The notes below the pieces were generated by a model that did not search any database, was not told the origin of the DNA, and worked only from the letters and a program-made list of their open reading frames with translations. This document shows, piece by piece, positions 32,716 to 44,414 of a DNA stretch of 64,000 nt (its first letter is position 1; every line of letters begins with the position of its first letter). The translations under genes and the position numbers were made by a program. The stretch comes from Cotesia glomerata (taxonomy: Eukaryota > Arthropoda > Insecta > Hymenoptera > Braconidae): contig NC_058162.1 of the NCBI RefSeq assembly GCF_020080835.1, forward strand, positions 15,534,122-15,598,121. The letters are read 5' to 3'.

Positions 32716-33906
32716 ATGTCCCAGGAAAACAGGAAATATGCAACAGTAGCAGAAGCCGACATGTTCCCTAGCAAGGAACAGGCAATCGTTATAGAAGTGA
32801 TCGACAAAGTTAAAATCGAGGAGTACGCAAACGCTATAGGTGATCTAATTGGTGCCAAAGACGTTTTATTTCCAGAATTCACAACAATCGTGTTTGCATC
32901 TATGTATCAAGTAAAGAACTGGCGGATCAACTAATCGAAAAACAGAATTAAACCGTTATTTACTCGTAATAAACCGAGTATAACTTTAAATATTAAACCG
33001 TTATTTACTCGTAATAAGAGAATCATAATCTCAAACGTTCATCCATTTATACCCCACGAAGACGTAGAATCTGTTCTGGCAAGGAACTACAATATTCATC
33101 CCGTATTGAAAATATCGTTCTTGAAAGCCGGCATAAACAAATCCACATACACACACTGCTACAGTCTACGCCGGCAAATGTACATTAGGCCAGAGAATAA
33201 CGAGAATCTTCCTGGCTCTTTTCAAGTCAGCTATGACGGTGTAACCAACTGGATATATCTCTCAAGCGACTCAATCAAGTGTTTCATCTGTAAAGAAGAG
33301 GGTCACCAAGCAAAAAACTGCCCTCAATCAACAAATGATGGCTTCAAATTACCAGAAGTACCACCAGAAGTATTAGGGAAATTATCAGTTGCAGCAAATA
33401 CCCCCAACTTAGGCCATTCCTCCTCTGTACAAATAGCTGGGTTCCCGGAGCTACCAGCGACCAAGCGAACGCATTCGGAAATGACGACGTCAGAATCAGA
33501 GTCGAATAATATCACTAATCCTCTTGATAACACAAATAGCACTACTGTTAAGCCGTCCTTGGAAAGAAAGAGAAAAACTAAGAATGTAAATAAAGTAAAC
33601 AAAGAAGGAATAATCAATTTAAAAGACGTGGAAGTTGTAATTAATAGCAACACTGACAAATACCCTCTTACATACATACAGTTTGTTAACTTTGTAGAAA
33701 GAGCATATAAATGCCCTAATACCGTGGCATTGGTAAAAGAATTTGGTATTGAAACAGATACATTAATCAGTATGATAGGTCAGATGCACCTGATCGTTTC
33801 TGATAAAGGAACGAAAAACCGGCTTACCAGATTGAAGAAAAAACTGCTAAAGCCTTACGAAGAAATCACAGACTCAGAAGACTCGCTCAGTTACATGTCT
33901 GAATAA
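32716..33906 (+). pseudogene. LINE C ORF1, gag-like protein with one zinc knuckle
   Basis: The first segment begins at ATG 32716 and shows SKEQAIVIEVIDKVKIEEYA, as in the ORF1 of 57816-58993. A frameshift near 32870 moves the reading to the frame with NNRVCICVSSKELADQLIE. This is followed by a stop and a duplicated ~45-bp block (AAACCGTTATTTACTCGTAA twice, about 32949-33016). The second segment (to 33906) carries IIISNVHPFIP, then LRRQMYIRPE, a single CCHC knuckle (CFICKEEGHQAKNC at about 33280-33322), a proline- and serine-rich linker with a basic patch (KRKTKNVNK), and a helical C-terminus. It is expected to bind element RNA. It is broken, so no product is likely. Confidence 0.78.
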
Positions 33907-33949
33907 AAAATAAAAATAAAATAAAATAACAATGCCACAAAACAGAACT

Positions 33950-36650
33950 CATGGCAGAACCTCCTCACATCATTCAACCAGCATACTCCATCAGACGTGT
34001 TCTGGAAGTTTCTAAGAAGGTATTAGGGAAAAAAATCCTCATGGATTACAAATGCGGTAACGAACAAAGAGGGCAAGCTAATCTCTGCTCCAGATGAAAT
34101 CGCAAACCTCCTAGCAGACACGTTCGCAGAAAATTCAAGCGACAGTAACTATACCGAAGAGTTCAAGAACTTCAAAAAAACTAACAAAGACGAGATCACA
34201 TTTGACAGTACAGAAAACGAAGAAGCGGATAATAACAATAGATCTCTGAATAAAATTAATAAGCCTTTTACTATGCGTGAACTCAAAACCGTACTTGATT
34301 TCAGTAAAAACTCAGCTCCTGGTCCCGACAACGTATCTTCTTTGCTAATCAAAAAATTACCAACAAAAAGCCTAGAGTATATACTCCAGCTGTATAATCA
34401 CATATGGAATTCTCATACATTTCCAAAAATTTAGCAACAAGCTGTCGTAACACCACTGGCCAAACCTAACAAAGACCACACTCTAGCTACCAATTATCGG
34501 CCTATATCGCTAACCTGTAATTTGGGAAAAATTTTAGAAAAAATGGTAAATCGCAGGCTTAAATGGCAACTAGAAAATAAAAATTGGCTCTTACCTGTAC
34601 AATTTGGTTTCAGACAGCATAGATCAACGAATGATCATCTGAACAATATTCATAATGATATCTGCGACGCATTCGCAAATAACCAACATTGTGTCGTGGT
34701 ATCACTAGATTTAGAAAAGGCTTATGACATGGTCTGGAGACAGAGAATTATAAAAATTTTACCTTCATTGAGATACAGAGACAACTTCCTATACTATCTA
34801 CAAAACTTCTTAACCAAGAGAACAATCCAAGTACGGCTAGGCGATCATCTATCAGGACCCAGAGAAATAGTCAACGGAGTACCACAAGGCTCCGTTATCA
34901 GTGTCACACTCTTTCTTATTGCAATAAACGAGATGCTCAGAATCATTCCTAAACCGATAAAAGTATATGGCTTTGCAGATGACATATACTGGTGTGCACG
35001 GGTGGACTGACTACAGTCACTAAGATTCTCCAAGAGGGATTAAACACTCTCACGGAATTCTCTCAAACAGCTGGGTTTAAATTCTCGGCATCAAAATCTG
35101 AATTTATGATATGCATCAAACGTAGAACAACTGAACAAAACATACAACTGTTCCTGGGTAATACAGAAATCCACCGAAGCGAGTGTGTAAAAATCCTAGG
35201 TTTGATTTTCGACCATAAACTTTCATGGAAACCACACATCAATTATTTGCTCAAACAATGCAAACAACGGATAAATATTCTCAAAGTGCTAGGATCAACA
35301 AATTGGGGAGCAGACCAAAAATCCTAATGAACACGTACAGAGCCATCATTAGATCTAAATTGGAATACGGTATATCAGTATAAAAATCAACCAGAAAAAG
35401 TACACTAGCTCCACTCGAGTCCATCCAAACAACGTCTGTTAGGTTAGCTATGGGTGCTTTTCGTAGCAGCCCTAGAATGAGTATTCTTGCTGAAAGTCAC
35501 GAACTACCGCTAGAATTCAGAAGTTTAAGCCAATCAATTAAATATCTGGCATCCAGTGTATGTCACAAAGACAATCTGCACACAGCAAGCATTATCATGC
35601 CTAAAAACTATAAGCCATACCAGTTTTATCCTTATCTTCCTCAACCACTTGCTTACAGAATCCGTCAAGCAACGCTAGACCCATTACTGATTATCAACAA
35701 AGTGATACCACGCCGAATCAGTCCAATCGCACCTTGGGACAGCTTTGAGTTTAAAATCGATATGCACATTTACAACGAAACGAATAACAAAAATGATACT
35801 GCCAATATCATCTACAAAAATCTATTCTACGAGTTGACAAACAAGTATGATGACTTTGCACATATATACACAGACGTATTTATTAAAGAGGACCAAAGAG
35901 GTTGTGCTGTCGTATACAACGAGTATGAAGAGCTCTATAAACTTCCAAAGGCATTCTCTATATTCTCATGCAAGGCCTATGCTCTGGGAAAAGCAGTCGA
36001 ACTTAAGTATCAGGCTCAGATTAAACAAAACACTCATACTAACTGACTCCAAATCTGTACTCGAGGCCTCTAACAACGACAATAATAGCGATACGAGAAT
36101 ACTGAATATCCAACAAAAGCTGCAGAACCCAGCTCGCCTAGGATACTGCGCTGTACAAGCTTGGGTTCTGTCACACCAACAAATTCCTAGTAACGATAAA
36201 GCCGACTTAAAGGCTAAAAAAGCTCTTGGAGAAGGCCTGGACCGGACAGACGCCCCAGTGACGTAAAACGAATTTAAAAAGTCTATCGATGAATACATAT
36301 GGGTAAAGTGGAATGCCCTCTGGAACTCCAAACAATCAGTACTCCACTCAATAAGACAGCATGTGTGGGAAGTCCAACCCAGGACAAGTAACAGACGGAA
36401 CCAGTGCATTATTACGAGACTACGAATAGGTCATACAAGGTTGACACACAGTCATCTCTTCACTAAAATACCAGCTCCTGCGTGTTTGAGCTGCAACGAC
36501 AGGCTAACAATAGCTCACATGATCATCTAATGCAACAAAGCAGAACTGAGTGCCAGAGGGATACCAGGTGACATCCGAAAGTGCCTCAACGATCCCGACA
36601 GTATTTCCAAAATCTTAAAACTAATTAAAGATAATAAAATAGAAATATAA
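33950..36650 (+). pseudogene. LINE C ORF2: reverse transcriptase, RNase H, C-terminal zinc motif
   Basis: The segment starts in the linker before RT (WQNLLTSFNQHTPSDVFWKF), so the endonuclease expected ahead of it is absent. The RT runs through APGPDNVSSLLIKKL, YRPISLTCNLGKILEKMV, LDLEKAYDMVW, NGVPQGSVISVTLFLIAI and a variant active site (GFADDIYW). Then KILGLIFDHKLSWKPHI follows. A frameshift near 34990-35010, stops at about 34040, 34434 and 35380, and further breaks follow. RNase H is recognisable by HIYTDVFIKEDQRG and TDSKSVLEA, then the histidine region before DKADLKAKKAL (35847-36266). The tail has an HXXXC-like motif (CLSCNDRLTIAHMII*C). RT plus RNase H is typical of I-group LINEs. Confidence 0.8.
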
Positions 36651-36878
36651 CCCATGTTTCAACAATGATAATCAGCTTATACTGTTCTTGTAAATAAAAT
36701 TTAAAAAAATTCTTGGAAATTAAGTAAACTTAACACATGTATTTGTAAAATAGTAGTCGCTAATAACCTTATGTAGTTGATGCAACTTTAAGTAAATTAG
36801 AATAAAAAAAAAAAAACGATTAGTTAGAAATATTATAGAACGAAAAATTGAGCAAAAAAACATGAATTTGATTATTTC

Positions 36879-37520
36879 TGAATAATTACTGAAAGAGCGG
36901 AAAAGCGGGCATCAGGTTTAGGTCTGGATATCAATTAAAACGCGCAAATTATTATCAAAAATAACACTAGTAATTTATTTACATTAAATACACTCAATAT
37001 TTAATATATTTAATAGCGGATTGTTAAGATAAAAGCGGATTTGTAAATTACAGCGTGGTTTGCAAAAGCGAAGCCGGTTGACACGTGGTTGAACACTTTG
37101 CTGGCACTGAAAAAGCGGTGAAATAAATGCACTGTTAACACAATTTACCTATAACAAACTAAAGCGAATTATTAGCGGTTAATTTAAGCAGTTTAAATTA
37201 TAAAATAAGCGAAATGCGGTTTATTAACGAAAAGCGAAAGTAAAGAAAAAGTAATGGCGACTTGATGCAGCGAAAGCGTAGAAGCGAAAGATTATAACAA
37301 TAGTCCGTCTTCTTCCTCGTTGAATTGGGGAAGAAGACTATTGCGCATGTCTAGCGGGAGTGATCAGCCAATAAAGCGGTCGATTCATGGCGTGATCGAG
37401 AGGCTGATTTTCTATTGGCGGTTCGATTTTTGCGGGAACTAGCGGTGGACAGGTGCGTCTCTTGAATTTGGGAGTCCCCCAGGAGCGAGTTAATCGCTAC
37501 TGAGCCTTGTTCACCGAACA
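36879..37520 (-). repeat. 3' LTR of the BEL/Pao element
   Basis: On the minus strand it starts TGTTCGGTGAACAAGG and ends GTAATTATTCA. It matches the other LTR with a handful of substitutions. By hand count it has about 26 GCG and 4 CGC on the plus strand. Confidence 0.93.
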
Positions 37521-40500
37521 TTCTCCCCCGGGTTGGCGGCTGCGTCGACAAGATCATCTTCTTCATGCGTTAGCGGCAGGACACAGAGCTTTGTAATTGG
37601 ACGTACCAGCTCTGTGTTAACTGTCTTAACAGTTACTACGCGGATTTGTCCATCTTCACCTGGATGGACAGCAATTACTTTGGCTAATGGCCACTTGGTT
37701 GGCGGGAGATCCTCAGTGGTGATCAGTACAACTGAACCCACCTTGATCTGGTTGTGTCGATGATGCCACTTTGAAATGGCCTGGTAGCGGTGGATGCAGT
37801 CCTGGTAGTAGCGTTTCCAGAAATGTTGAACGATTTGCTGGACTTGTTCCCAGTGCGAGAGCCGAGCAGGTTGTAAATCTGTCAGCGATGGCTCTGGGAT
37901 AGCGGTCAGTGACTGTCCGATTAAAAAGTGACCTGGAGTCAGTACAGCCAGGTCAGCAGGATCTTCATGCAGCGGTGTGAGCGGTCTGGAATTCAATATG
38001 GCTTCAATTTGAGCCAGTAGCGTTGAATATTGCTCAAGCGTCAACAGCGAGTCTCCGATTGTTCTTCGAAGGTGAAATTTGATAGATTTCACAGTGGCTT
38101 CCCATTTTCCTCCAAAATGTGGAGCTCCAGGCGGATTGAATTTCCAGTTCGTGCCATCTTGAGCGATCAAGGTTGATAATTCTTGTAATGTGCGGGATCC
38201 TGCAGCGAATAGTCGTTTCAGCTCTTTATCTGCTCCTAAAAAATTGGTTCCACAGTCTGAATATAGCGTGTGGCAGATACCTCGGCGACTAGTGAAGCGG
38301 CGATGAAAGCGGCAGCGGTGTAGTCAGTTACTAGCTCTAAATGTACAGCTGAACTGAACATGCATACAAAGACTGCAATCCAGCCTTTGTATGTTTTTGC
38401 TCCACGTCCTTGAAACGTTTTCAGCGTGATAGGTCCAGCGTAGTCGAGTCCTGTATGCAAGAAGGCTCTAGTTGGCTGTACTCGTGCGGCGGGTAGTTGA
38501 CCCATCAACTGTTGAGCGCGTTCTCCACGGTGTCTCGTGCAGATAACGCAGCGTAAAATAAATGATCTGACTGGAACACGGCCTCCAATGATCCAAACAC
38601 TCTTGCGTAAGTCAGCGAGCGTAAGCTGAGTACCTCCGTGAAGCGTTTTGCGGTGCGAATCATCAATCAAAATTGATGTGAGCGGTGATTGTCGCGGTAG
38701 AATCGCTGGATGCCTCTCTTCTGGGTCCAGCAATGCGTTTTTCAAGCGGCCACCGACTCTCAGGACCCCCTGATGGTCGATGAACGGAGTCAGCTTAGTG
38801 ATGCTGTTATTTTTAGGCAGACCATCACCATCTTGTAGCGTGTAAATCTCTCTAGCGAAGTATTGTCCTTGAGTGAACTTAATCAAGGTCAATTTAGCGC
38901 GCTCCTGGTCTGATGGAGTAAGCGGGTAGGCCAGCGAAGATTGTGGAACTCTTTTAAAGCGGTCGATGGCATGATGCTAGATGCTAAGCTTCCGTAGCAG
39001 TGGAAACAGCTGCGTGTAATGCGACAGTAACTGTTGGAGCAGGCAATTTTCTGCTTTCCAAGTTACTAGTGTCAGACCTTGGCGTTCTTCTCGATGCGTT
39101 GCGTTGTCGGTTGGAGGCTCCAGAGTGGGCCAAGAGGATTCTGGTTCATGAAGCCAAGTTGGTCCATGCCACCAGAGAGCGTGTTGTTTCAGTTTTAGCG
39201 TAGGTATACCTCTTGAAGCGCAGTCAGCGGGGTTTTGTTTTCCTGGAATAAATTTCCAGGAGACATCTCGAAGCGTTTCTTGGATTTTTCCCACTCTATT
39301 GCGGACGAATGTCTTCCAGCGGATTGCTGGACTTTTAATCCATGCGAGAGTCACGGCGGAGTCAGTCCAGAGATTGATCCTGACATTTTCAATCGACTGA
39401 ACTTCTTTAACATGAAGTATCAGTTGTGTTAGCAACCATGCGGCAGATAATTCCAAGCGTGGGATCGTTATGGTCTTCAGCGGTGCTACTTGCGTTTTTG
39501 AACACAGAAGAGAGACCTTTGTGTTCCCATCAGCGTCAGTGACTCTCAAATAAACAGCGGCAACCATAGCGTTTTGCGGAGCGTCTGAGAACCCGTGCAA
39601 TTCCATAGTTGCTCCAGGTGCTATATTATTCCAGCGTGGAATGCGGATGGATTCGATGTTTCGAAGATCCTCGCGGTATCCAGTCCATTTGTGAATGAGT
39701 GATGGTGACAATTGTTCATCCCATGACACTCTATCTAGCCACAGATTTTGCATAAAGATCTTGGCTTTGACGACTATTGGTGCGAGAAGTCCTAGCGGAT
39801 CATACAGCTTAGCGATTTCAGACAAAATAGCTCTTTTTGTCTTGGGCGTCTCTGGCAGTAGCGTGTACTTGAACTGGAGAACGTCAGTGCGTGAATTCCA
39901 GTACATGCCCAGGACTTTTACTGGTGCATCACTGATTTCTTTAAGCGGTGTATCCAGCTGCTTTTCTGGAGCGACTTCAGCGAGTAACCGTGGGCTATTG
40001 CTAGCCCATTTAGCAAGCGAGAAGCAGCCTGCTGCACACAGAGCTTTTGTTTGCACTGCAGCCTTGATAGCGTCTTCTTCGTTGTCTGCTCCACCGTAGA
40101 TGTCATCTACGTAGCGTGTTTTCAACATTAGAGCAACAGCTAGCGGAAAGCGGTGTCCTTCATCCTTTACTAGTTGGATAAGCACACGTACTGCGTCAAA
40201 AGGTGCACTAGCGATTCCGTATGTGACTGTCTTGAGACAGTAAGCGTCTATTAAGTCATTCTCATCTATCCAGAGAATGCACTGAAGCGGCCAATCAAGC
40301 GAGTCGACCTCAATCTGTCTGAACATCTTGGTGATGTCAGTAGCGAATAGAATCCTGCTGCAACGGATTCTCAACATCACATCAAAAATGTCAATTTGCG
40401 TTTTGGGTCCTGCGTGGAGAATGTCGTTCAATGAAATTCCTGTAGATGTTGCACAGGAACCATTGAACACTGTGCGGAGCTTCGTAGTGGCACTATCAAG

Positions 40501-41439
40501 CTTCAATACCCCATGGTGAGGCAAGAAGTAAGCGTTTGCGGGCAATTCGTTGACTGGTACTCGTACCATGTGTCCTAGTTGAATGTATTCTGCCATGAAT
40601 GCACGATACATGTCAGAATATTCTCTTTCTCGCGACAAGCGAGTTATTAATCTGCGGAGTGACCCCATAGCTGCGTTGATAGAGTCGCCAAGTTGACTCT
40701 CAAGGGCCTTAAGCGGTAATCTCACTACGTAGCGTCCATCAGGCTGTCGATAATGCGTTTGACGAAAGTGAATTTCACATTCGTCTTCTTCAGCGGTGTT
40801 GAGCGGTGAATTTCCTGATGGAACTTCTTCCTGTTCCCAAAACTTAGCGATAGCGTCTTGTAATTCAGTATCTACTGACGCATGTAGTGCTGCGTGTGAT
40901 GTTGAAGCGTGTTTAGCGGTGACAGCTCCATAGACAATCCAACCAAGCGTAGTGGATTGTGCAATAGGAGCATTGCGAGGTCCTCGTTGAATCTCTGCGT
41001 TCATGATCTGTGCGGCTGGTGATGCACCTAGAATAATATCTACAGGGCGTGGCTGTAGATACTGCGGGTCAGCGAGCTTGAGATTCTCAAGATGCGGCCA
41101 TTTCGGATCAGCGATCACGAACGATGGAAGATCTACCGTCAGTGTTGGTAGAATATGCATTCTGACATGCATTGGTGCGGTCGTACACAGAAAACGAAGC
41201 TCAATTGTGCTCACACCTAGTGAACTTCCTGCGGAGACATTGCCAATGCCCTTGAGCATGACCATGTCACGCTGTAGCGGTTGTCCAAGCTTCTTGAAGA
41301 GCGACTGTCTCATAAATGAGAGCTCTGAACCTTGATCAATCAACACTCTGGCGGTGATTGGATTACCATGATGTGGGCGGACCTGGACTAAAGCGGTAGC
41401 TAGCAATACTTGAGCGGAAAGCGGATCTGAAATAACCAA
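37511..41439 (-). pseudogene. BEL/Pao pol: protease, reverse transcriptase, RNase H, integrase
   Basis: In order: an aspartic protease (VLIDQGSELSFM, with DQGS where many families have DTGS); RT with FATDITKMFRQIEV and the catalytic YVDDIYGG; and RNase H with GFSDAPQNAMVAAVYLR and LWTDSAVTLAWI. Then comes the integrase with an HHCC-type zinc module (SHRKTLHGG..CVICTRHRG) and a DDE core (HTGLDYAGPI, SDCGTNFLG, GGKWEATVK), ending in a BEL-type C-terminal domain. An in-frame TAG at 38974-38976 splits RNase H from integrase. A frameshift near 38240, within the integrase core, moves the reading to 37511-38170. Upstream the frame would connect to gag through the intron-like segment at 41427-41484. 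Enzymes of this kind copy RNA into cDNA and insert it in the host genome. Confidence 0.92.
37521..37532 (-). other. Polypurine tract of the BEL/Pao element
   Basis: Minus-strand CCGGGGGAGAA lies directly before the 3' LTR, in the place where plus-strand DNA synthesis is primed in LTR retrotransposons. Confidence 0.7.
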
Positions 41440-41484
41440 CAGTTAATGTTGAATTATAAGCGGTCTAATGGAACGGTTAGTTAC
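41427..41484 (-). other. Candidate 58-nt spliceosomal intron at the gag-pol junction
   Basis: On the minus strand the segment begins CAAG|GTAACT and ends TTATTTCAG|AT, with an A in a TTAAC context about 17 nt before the end that could be a branch point. It contains the gag stop codon (TAA, 41479-41481 region). Removing it joins the last gag codons to the pol frame without a shift, creating one GAT codon across the junction. 58 nt is within the usual range of short insect introns. This is a sequence-based proposal only. Confidence 0.55.
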
Positions 41485-42769
41485 CTTGTGCATTGTCTGC
41501 AAGTGTCTGTGATGCAGATTTAGGCGGTGTATCTCGATGGATGGAAGTATGATGACGTTGACTGCACTTCCTGCATCCTTGAGCGGTCTTACAATCAGCG
41601 ACGCGATGCGGGCCCAAGCAATTGTAACACAGGCGGTATTTTTCAACTATATCGATTCGTTCCTCCAAAGTAGCGGCCTTAAAGATTGGACAGAACAACA
41701 TGTAATGTTCCTCAGGGCACAGCGGGCAATTTCTCCTGGGCTTTCCTTTGTAATGAATAGCGGTGTAAGAGGATGTTGTCTTCTGAGGTTTATTACTGCG
41801 TGAGCCTCCGGATTTATGACCTTCAGATTGCTTCTTGGGTTCCGAAGCGGGTTCCAAGTTCTCCCAAGCCCTGACTTTGGACTTGAGAAACTCGTGGAGC
41901 TGAACGTAAGTCGGCATGTTATCAGTAAGACCCAGGCTGGTCTCCCAATCTTCTCTAACGGCGGGCGGCAAGCGGCGTAGCGTCAGGTGTATGATTATCA
42001 GGTCCCAGTGATGTACTGGAACTCCTTGGGCCTTGATGGAATCCAGAGCTTTTTGGTTGGATAGTAACAAGGAATCCAATTTAGCGGCTGATCTAGCGGG
42101 AACAGACTCACCAACCAGCAGGTCTTCAAGATGTGATGATATAACGCGGCGAGGATTGGAATAGCGGCTTTTCAAAAGGTTCCATGCGGGCTCAAATGAC
42201 TCATCAGTGGATGACATGTTTCCAATAAGCTGGTGTGCTTCATCTTTGGTGAATGTCTTCAAATAATGCATCTTCTGGCTGTTTTTCAGAAGTGCATTGT
42301 CAATAACAATATCAGATAAGAGCTGACTAAATGATCCCCAGCGCTTAAAGTCTCCAGAGAAGCTCTGGAGCTTAATTTTTGGGAGTCCAGTACCCGATGA
42401 GCCTCCCATGAAGGCGGTGCTGTGCATAGCCAGGTTTTGTTGTGTTTGTGCGGCTTCTCTGGCATCAATCTCCTGCTGAATGACGTCTTTGCGGGTGGCT
42501 ATGCGGGTCTCCAAGATTGCATAGGTGGCGTGAGCGTTAGTATAATGATTCCCGACGTGGTACTCGTGTTCAAGTACTTCCGGGTACGTCTCAAAGATCA
42601 GCGAGTTCAAATTAGTGATGTCCAGCCAAATCTTGGAGCTTTGTGTTGCCACTGACTCAATAGCGGTGATCGTAAGCGAGTTAAGCTCCTCATTAGTTAA
42701 GCGATCCACCATGGCATACAAACCATCCAGGTACTGCTTTTGCATAGCAATAGCAGTTTCAAACTGCAT
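41477..42769 (-). CDS. BEL/Pao gag polyprotein
   Basis: The open frame begins at an ATG (42767-42769) preceded by an in-frame TGA about 36 nt upstream, and is uninterrupted for 430 residues. The N-terminal half is helical and matches the gag-like domain found in BEL/Pao elements (LPKIKLQSFSGDFKRWGSF, then DEAHQLIGNM and WNLLKSRYSNPRRVI). The C-terminal part has a basic, serine-rich linker and two cysteine clusters (CPLCPEEHYMLFC and CYNCLGPHRVADC, then CRKCSQRHHTSIH) that should bind element RNA. It ends shortly after the intron-like donor at 41484. Gag would form the particle in which reverse transcription happens. A serine-rich stretch open in another frame just upstream hints that the ancestral N-terminus was longer. 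Confidence 0.9.
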   Translation of the reverse strand: MQFETAIAMQKQYLDGLYAMVDRLTNEELNSLTITAIESVATQSSKIWLDITNLNSLIFETYPEVLEHEYHVGNHYTNAHATYAILETRIATRKDVIQQEIDAREAAQTQQNLAMHSTAFMGGSSGTGLPKIKLQSFSGDFKRWGSFSQLLSDIVIDNALLKNSQKMHYLKTFTKDEAHQLIGNMSSTDESFEPAWNLLKSRYSNPRRVISSHLEDLLVGESVPARSAAKLDSLLLSNQKALDSIKAQGVPVHHWDLIIIHLTLRRLPPAVREDWETSLGLTDNMPTYVQLHEFLKSKVRAWENLEPASEPKKQSEGHKSGGSRSNKPQKTTSSYTAIHYKGKPRRNCPLCPEEHYMLFCPIFKAATLEERIDIVEKYRLCYNCLGPHRVADCKTAQGCRKCSQRHHTSIHRDTPPKSASQTLADNAQGN

Positions 42770-42982
42770 TGCGGTGTTTAATGTAGGACCGAGATCGAGT
42801 TTTCAGTCAATTAAAGCAGAAAGTTCAGCGTACCGGTGTACGAATGACTACCAGGAGCAGCACCCGATGTGCTCTGCGATGCTCCTGACACTCGACCTTT
42901 CCTAGCGGTATTACACTTCACTTAACACAGCACAATTTTTAGCGGTATGATTAATTAATTTAATTGAGATAGAGCCAGCCTG

Positions 42983-43001
42983 ATCCGGCTCGAGGGACCA
43001 A
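42983..43001 (-). other. Primer binding site, tRNA-Tyr-like
   Basis: Minus-strand TGGTCCCTCGAGCCGGAT follows the 5' LTR. Its complement, ATCCGGCTCGAGGGACCA, matches what I remember of the 3' end of insect tRNA-Tyr plus CCA except at one position. The tRNA assignment is from memory. Confidence 0.6.
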
Positions 43002-43645
43002 TGAATAATTACTGAAAGAGCGGAAAAGCGGGGATCAGGTTTAGGTCTGGATATCTCAATTAAAACGCTCAAATTATTATCAAAAATAACACTAGTAATT
43101 TATTTACATTAAATACACTCAATATTTAATATATTTAATAGCGGATTGTTAAGATAAAAGCGGATTTGTAAATTACAGCGTGGTTTGCAAAAGCGAAGCC
43201 GGTTGACACGTGGTTGAACACTTTGCCGGCACTGAAAAAGCGGTGAAATAAATGCACTGTTAACATAATTTACCTATAACAAACTAAAGCGAATTATTAG
43301 CGGTTAATTTAAGCAGTTTAAATTATAAAATAAGCGAAATACGGTTTATTAACGAAAAGCGAAAGTAAAGAAAAAGTAATGGCGACTTGATGCAGCGAAA
43401 GCGTAGAAGCGAAAGATTATAACAATAGTCCGTCTTCTTCCTCGTTGAGTTGGGGAAGAAGACTATTGCGCATGTCTAGCGGGAGCGATCAGCCAATAAA
43501 GCGGTCGATTCATGGCGTGATCGAGAGGCTGATTTTCTATTGGCGGTTCGATTTTTGCGGGAACTAGCGGTGGACAGGTGCGTCTCTTGAATTTGGGAGT
43601 CCCCCAGGAGCGAGTTAATCGCTACTGGGCCTTGTTCACCGAATA
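43002..43645 (-). repeat. 5' LTR of the BEL/Pao element
   Basis: It matches the LTR at 36879-37520 almost base for base. Its outer end reads GAATA where the other copy reads GAACA, so the terminal CA has mutated. Promoter elements were not identified with confidence. Confidence 0.93.
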
Positions 43646-43879
43646 ATTTCTCTTATTTAAATTGCAAAATTCGGCGGTTATTTATTTTACAAAATATAAT
43701 TTTTTTCACTATCGAAAACTTTTCTTTCGAAGTAGATCCAGAACGATTCTAATGAGGACAGTAGTTTGTAATATATTTAAGTAAACTTGAAAATTTCAGA
43801 GAATGGTAAAAATTTGAATATTGCATAACTTTTAAAACAAATTTTCTAATTTTTTCTTTCCTTCGGAAAAAATAAACAC

Positions 43880-44265
43880 ACGTGATCATGCTTGATCAAG
43901 TATGAAGTAAATATGATCATGTATGAATTATATAGAATCGTGCATGAATAATGCATGATTGTGTAAGATCATACCCAATCATGTACTTTTCAGCATGCGT
44001 GATTGTGCACAATCAGGGGTGACTATATATGATCATACTCAACCATACTTGACCGTGTATGAGCGTATACTGTGAGAACTAAGAGGTCATACATGAGCCT
44101 ATATGAAAGAGTATGGCATTGTATGACCATACAAGAATTTTGCTTGATCAAGCTTGATCGTGCACAATTCAAGCTTGACCAAGCTCAATCACATATGACC
44201 ATTTGTAATTAAGCTAAATAAGTGAGCGTTACCCTACCTAATCATGTATGGCTTTGTATGGTAAT
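43880..44265. repeat. TGATCATG word cluster, copy 2
   Basis: TGATCATGCTTGATCAAG, TATGATCATGTATGA, GATCATACTCAACCATAC and TTGATCAAGCTTGATCG recur through about 380 bp, in both orientations. It shares its vocabulary with 26736-26930 but is not a simple copy of it. Confidence 0.6.
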
Positions 44266-44414
44266 TCCGAAACAACAATTTTTTTATAACTATTAGTTGT
44301 AAAACAAATTGAACTTTTTCGTAATACATAAAATTAAATAAGAATAACTTTTTAATAATCATACTTGTGGGAAAAGAGACTTTAAATTTGAGTCAATATA
44401 AAAAAAATTATAAC

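Larger units (their letters stand above)
32090..36825 (+). mobile_element. I-type LINE C lacking its endonuclease
   Basis: A leader (about 32090-32715, interrupted by a MITE) is followed by ORF1 with one zinc knuckle. The ORF2 region keeps RT, RNase H and a C-terminal cysteine motif but lacks the APE endonuclease. An A-rich tail ends near 36825. RNase H after RT points to the I group of LINEs. It is related to the LINE at 57604-60720. The BEL element begins 50 bp downstream. Confidence 0.78.
36879..43645 (-). mobile_element. BEL/Pao LTR retrotransposon, nearly intact
   Basis: The element is flanked by ATTTC at 36874-36878 and 43646-43650, a 5-bp target duplication. It has two LTRs of 642 and 644 bp with only a few differences, a primer binding site and a polypurine tract. 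It also has gag, protease, RT, RNase H and integrase on the minus strand. One nonsense codon (38974-38976) and one frameshift (near 38240) are the only breaks I found in about 5.3 kb of coding sequence, so the insertion is young. It is compositionally odd: GCG on the plus strand is far more frequent than CGC, in LTRs and coding parts alike. Confidence 0.93.

Noticed and set aside
39000..42905. Many plus-strand frames up to 134 residues
   Set aside because: Antisense to the BEL/Pao gag and pol; no conserved motifs.
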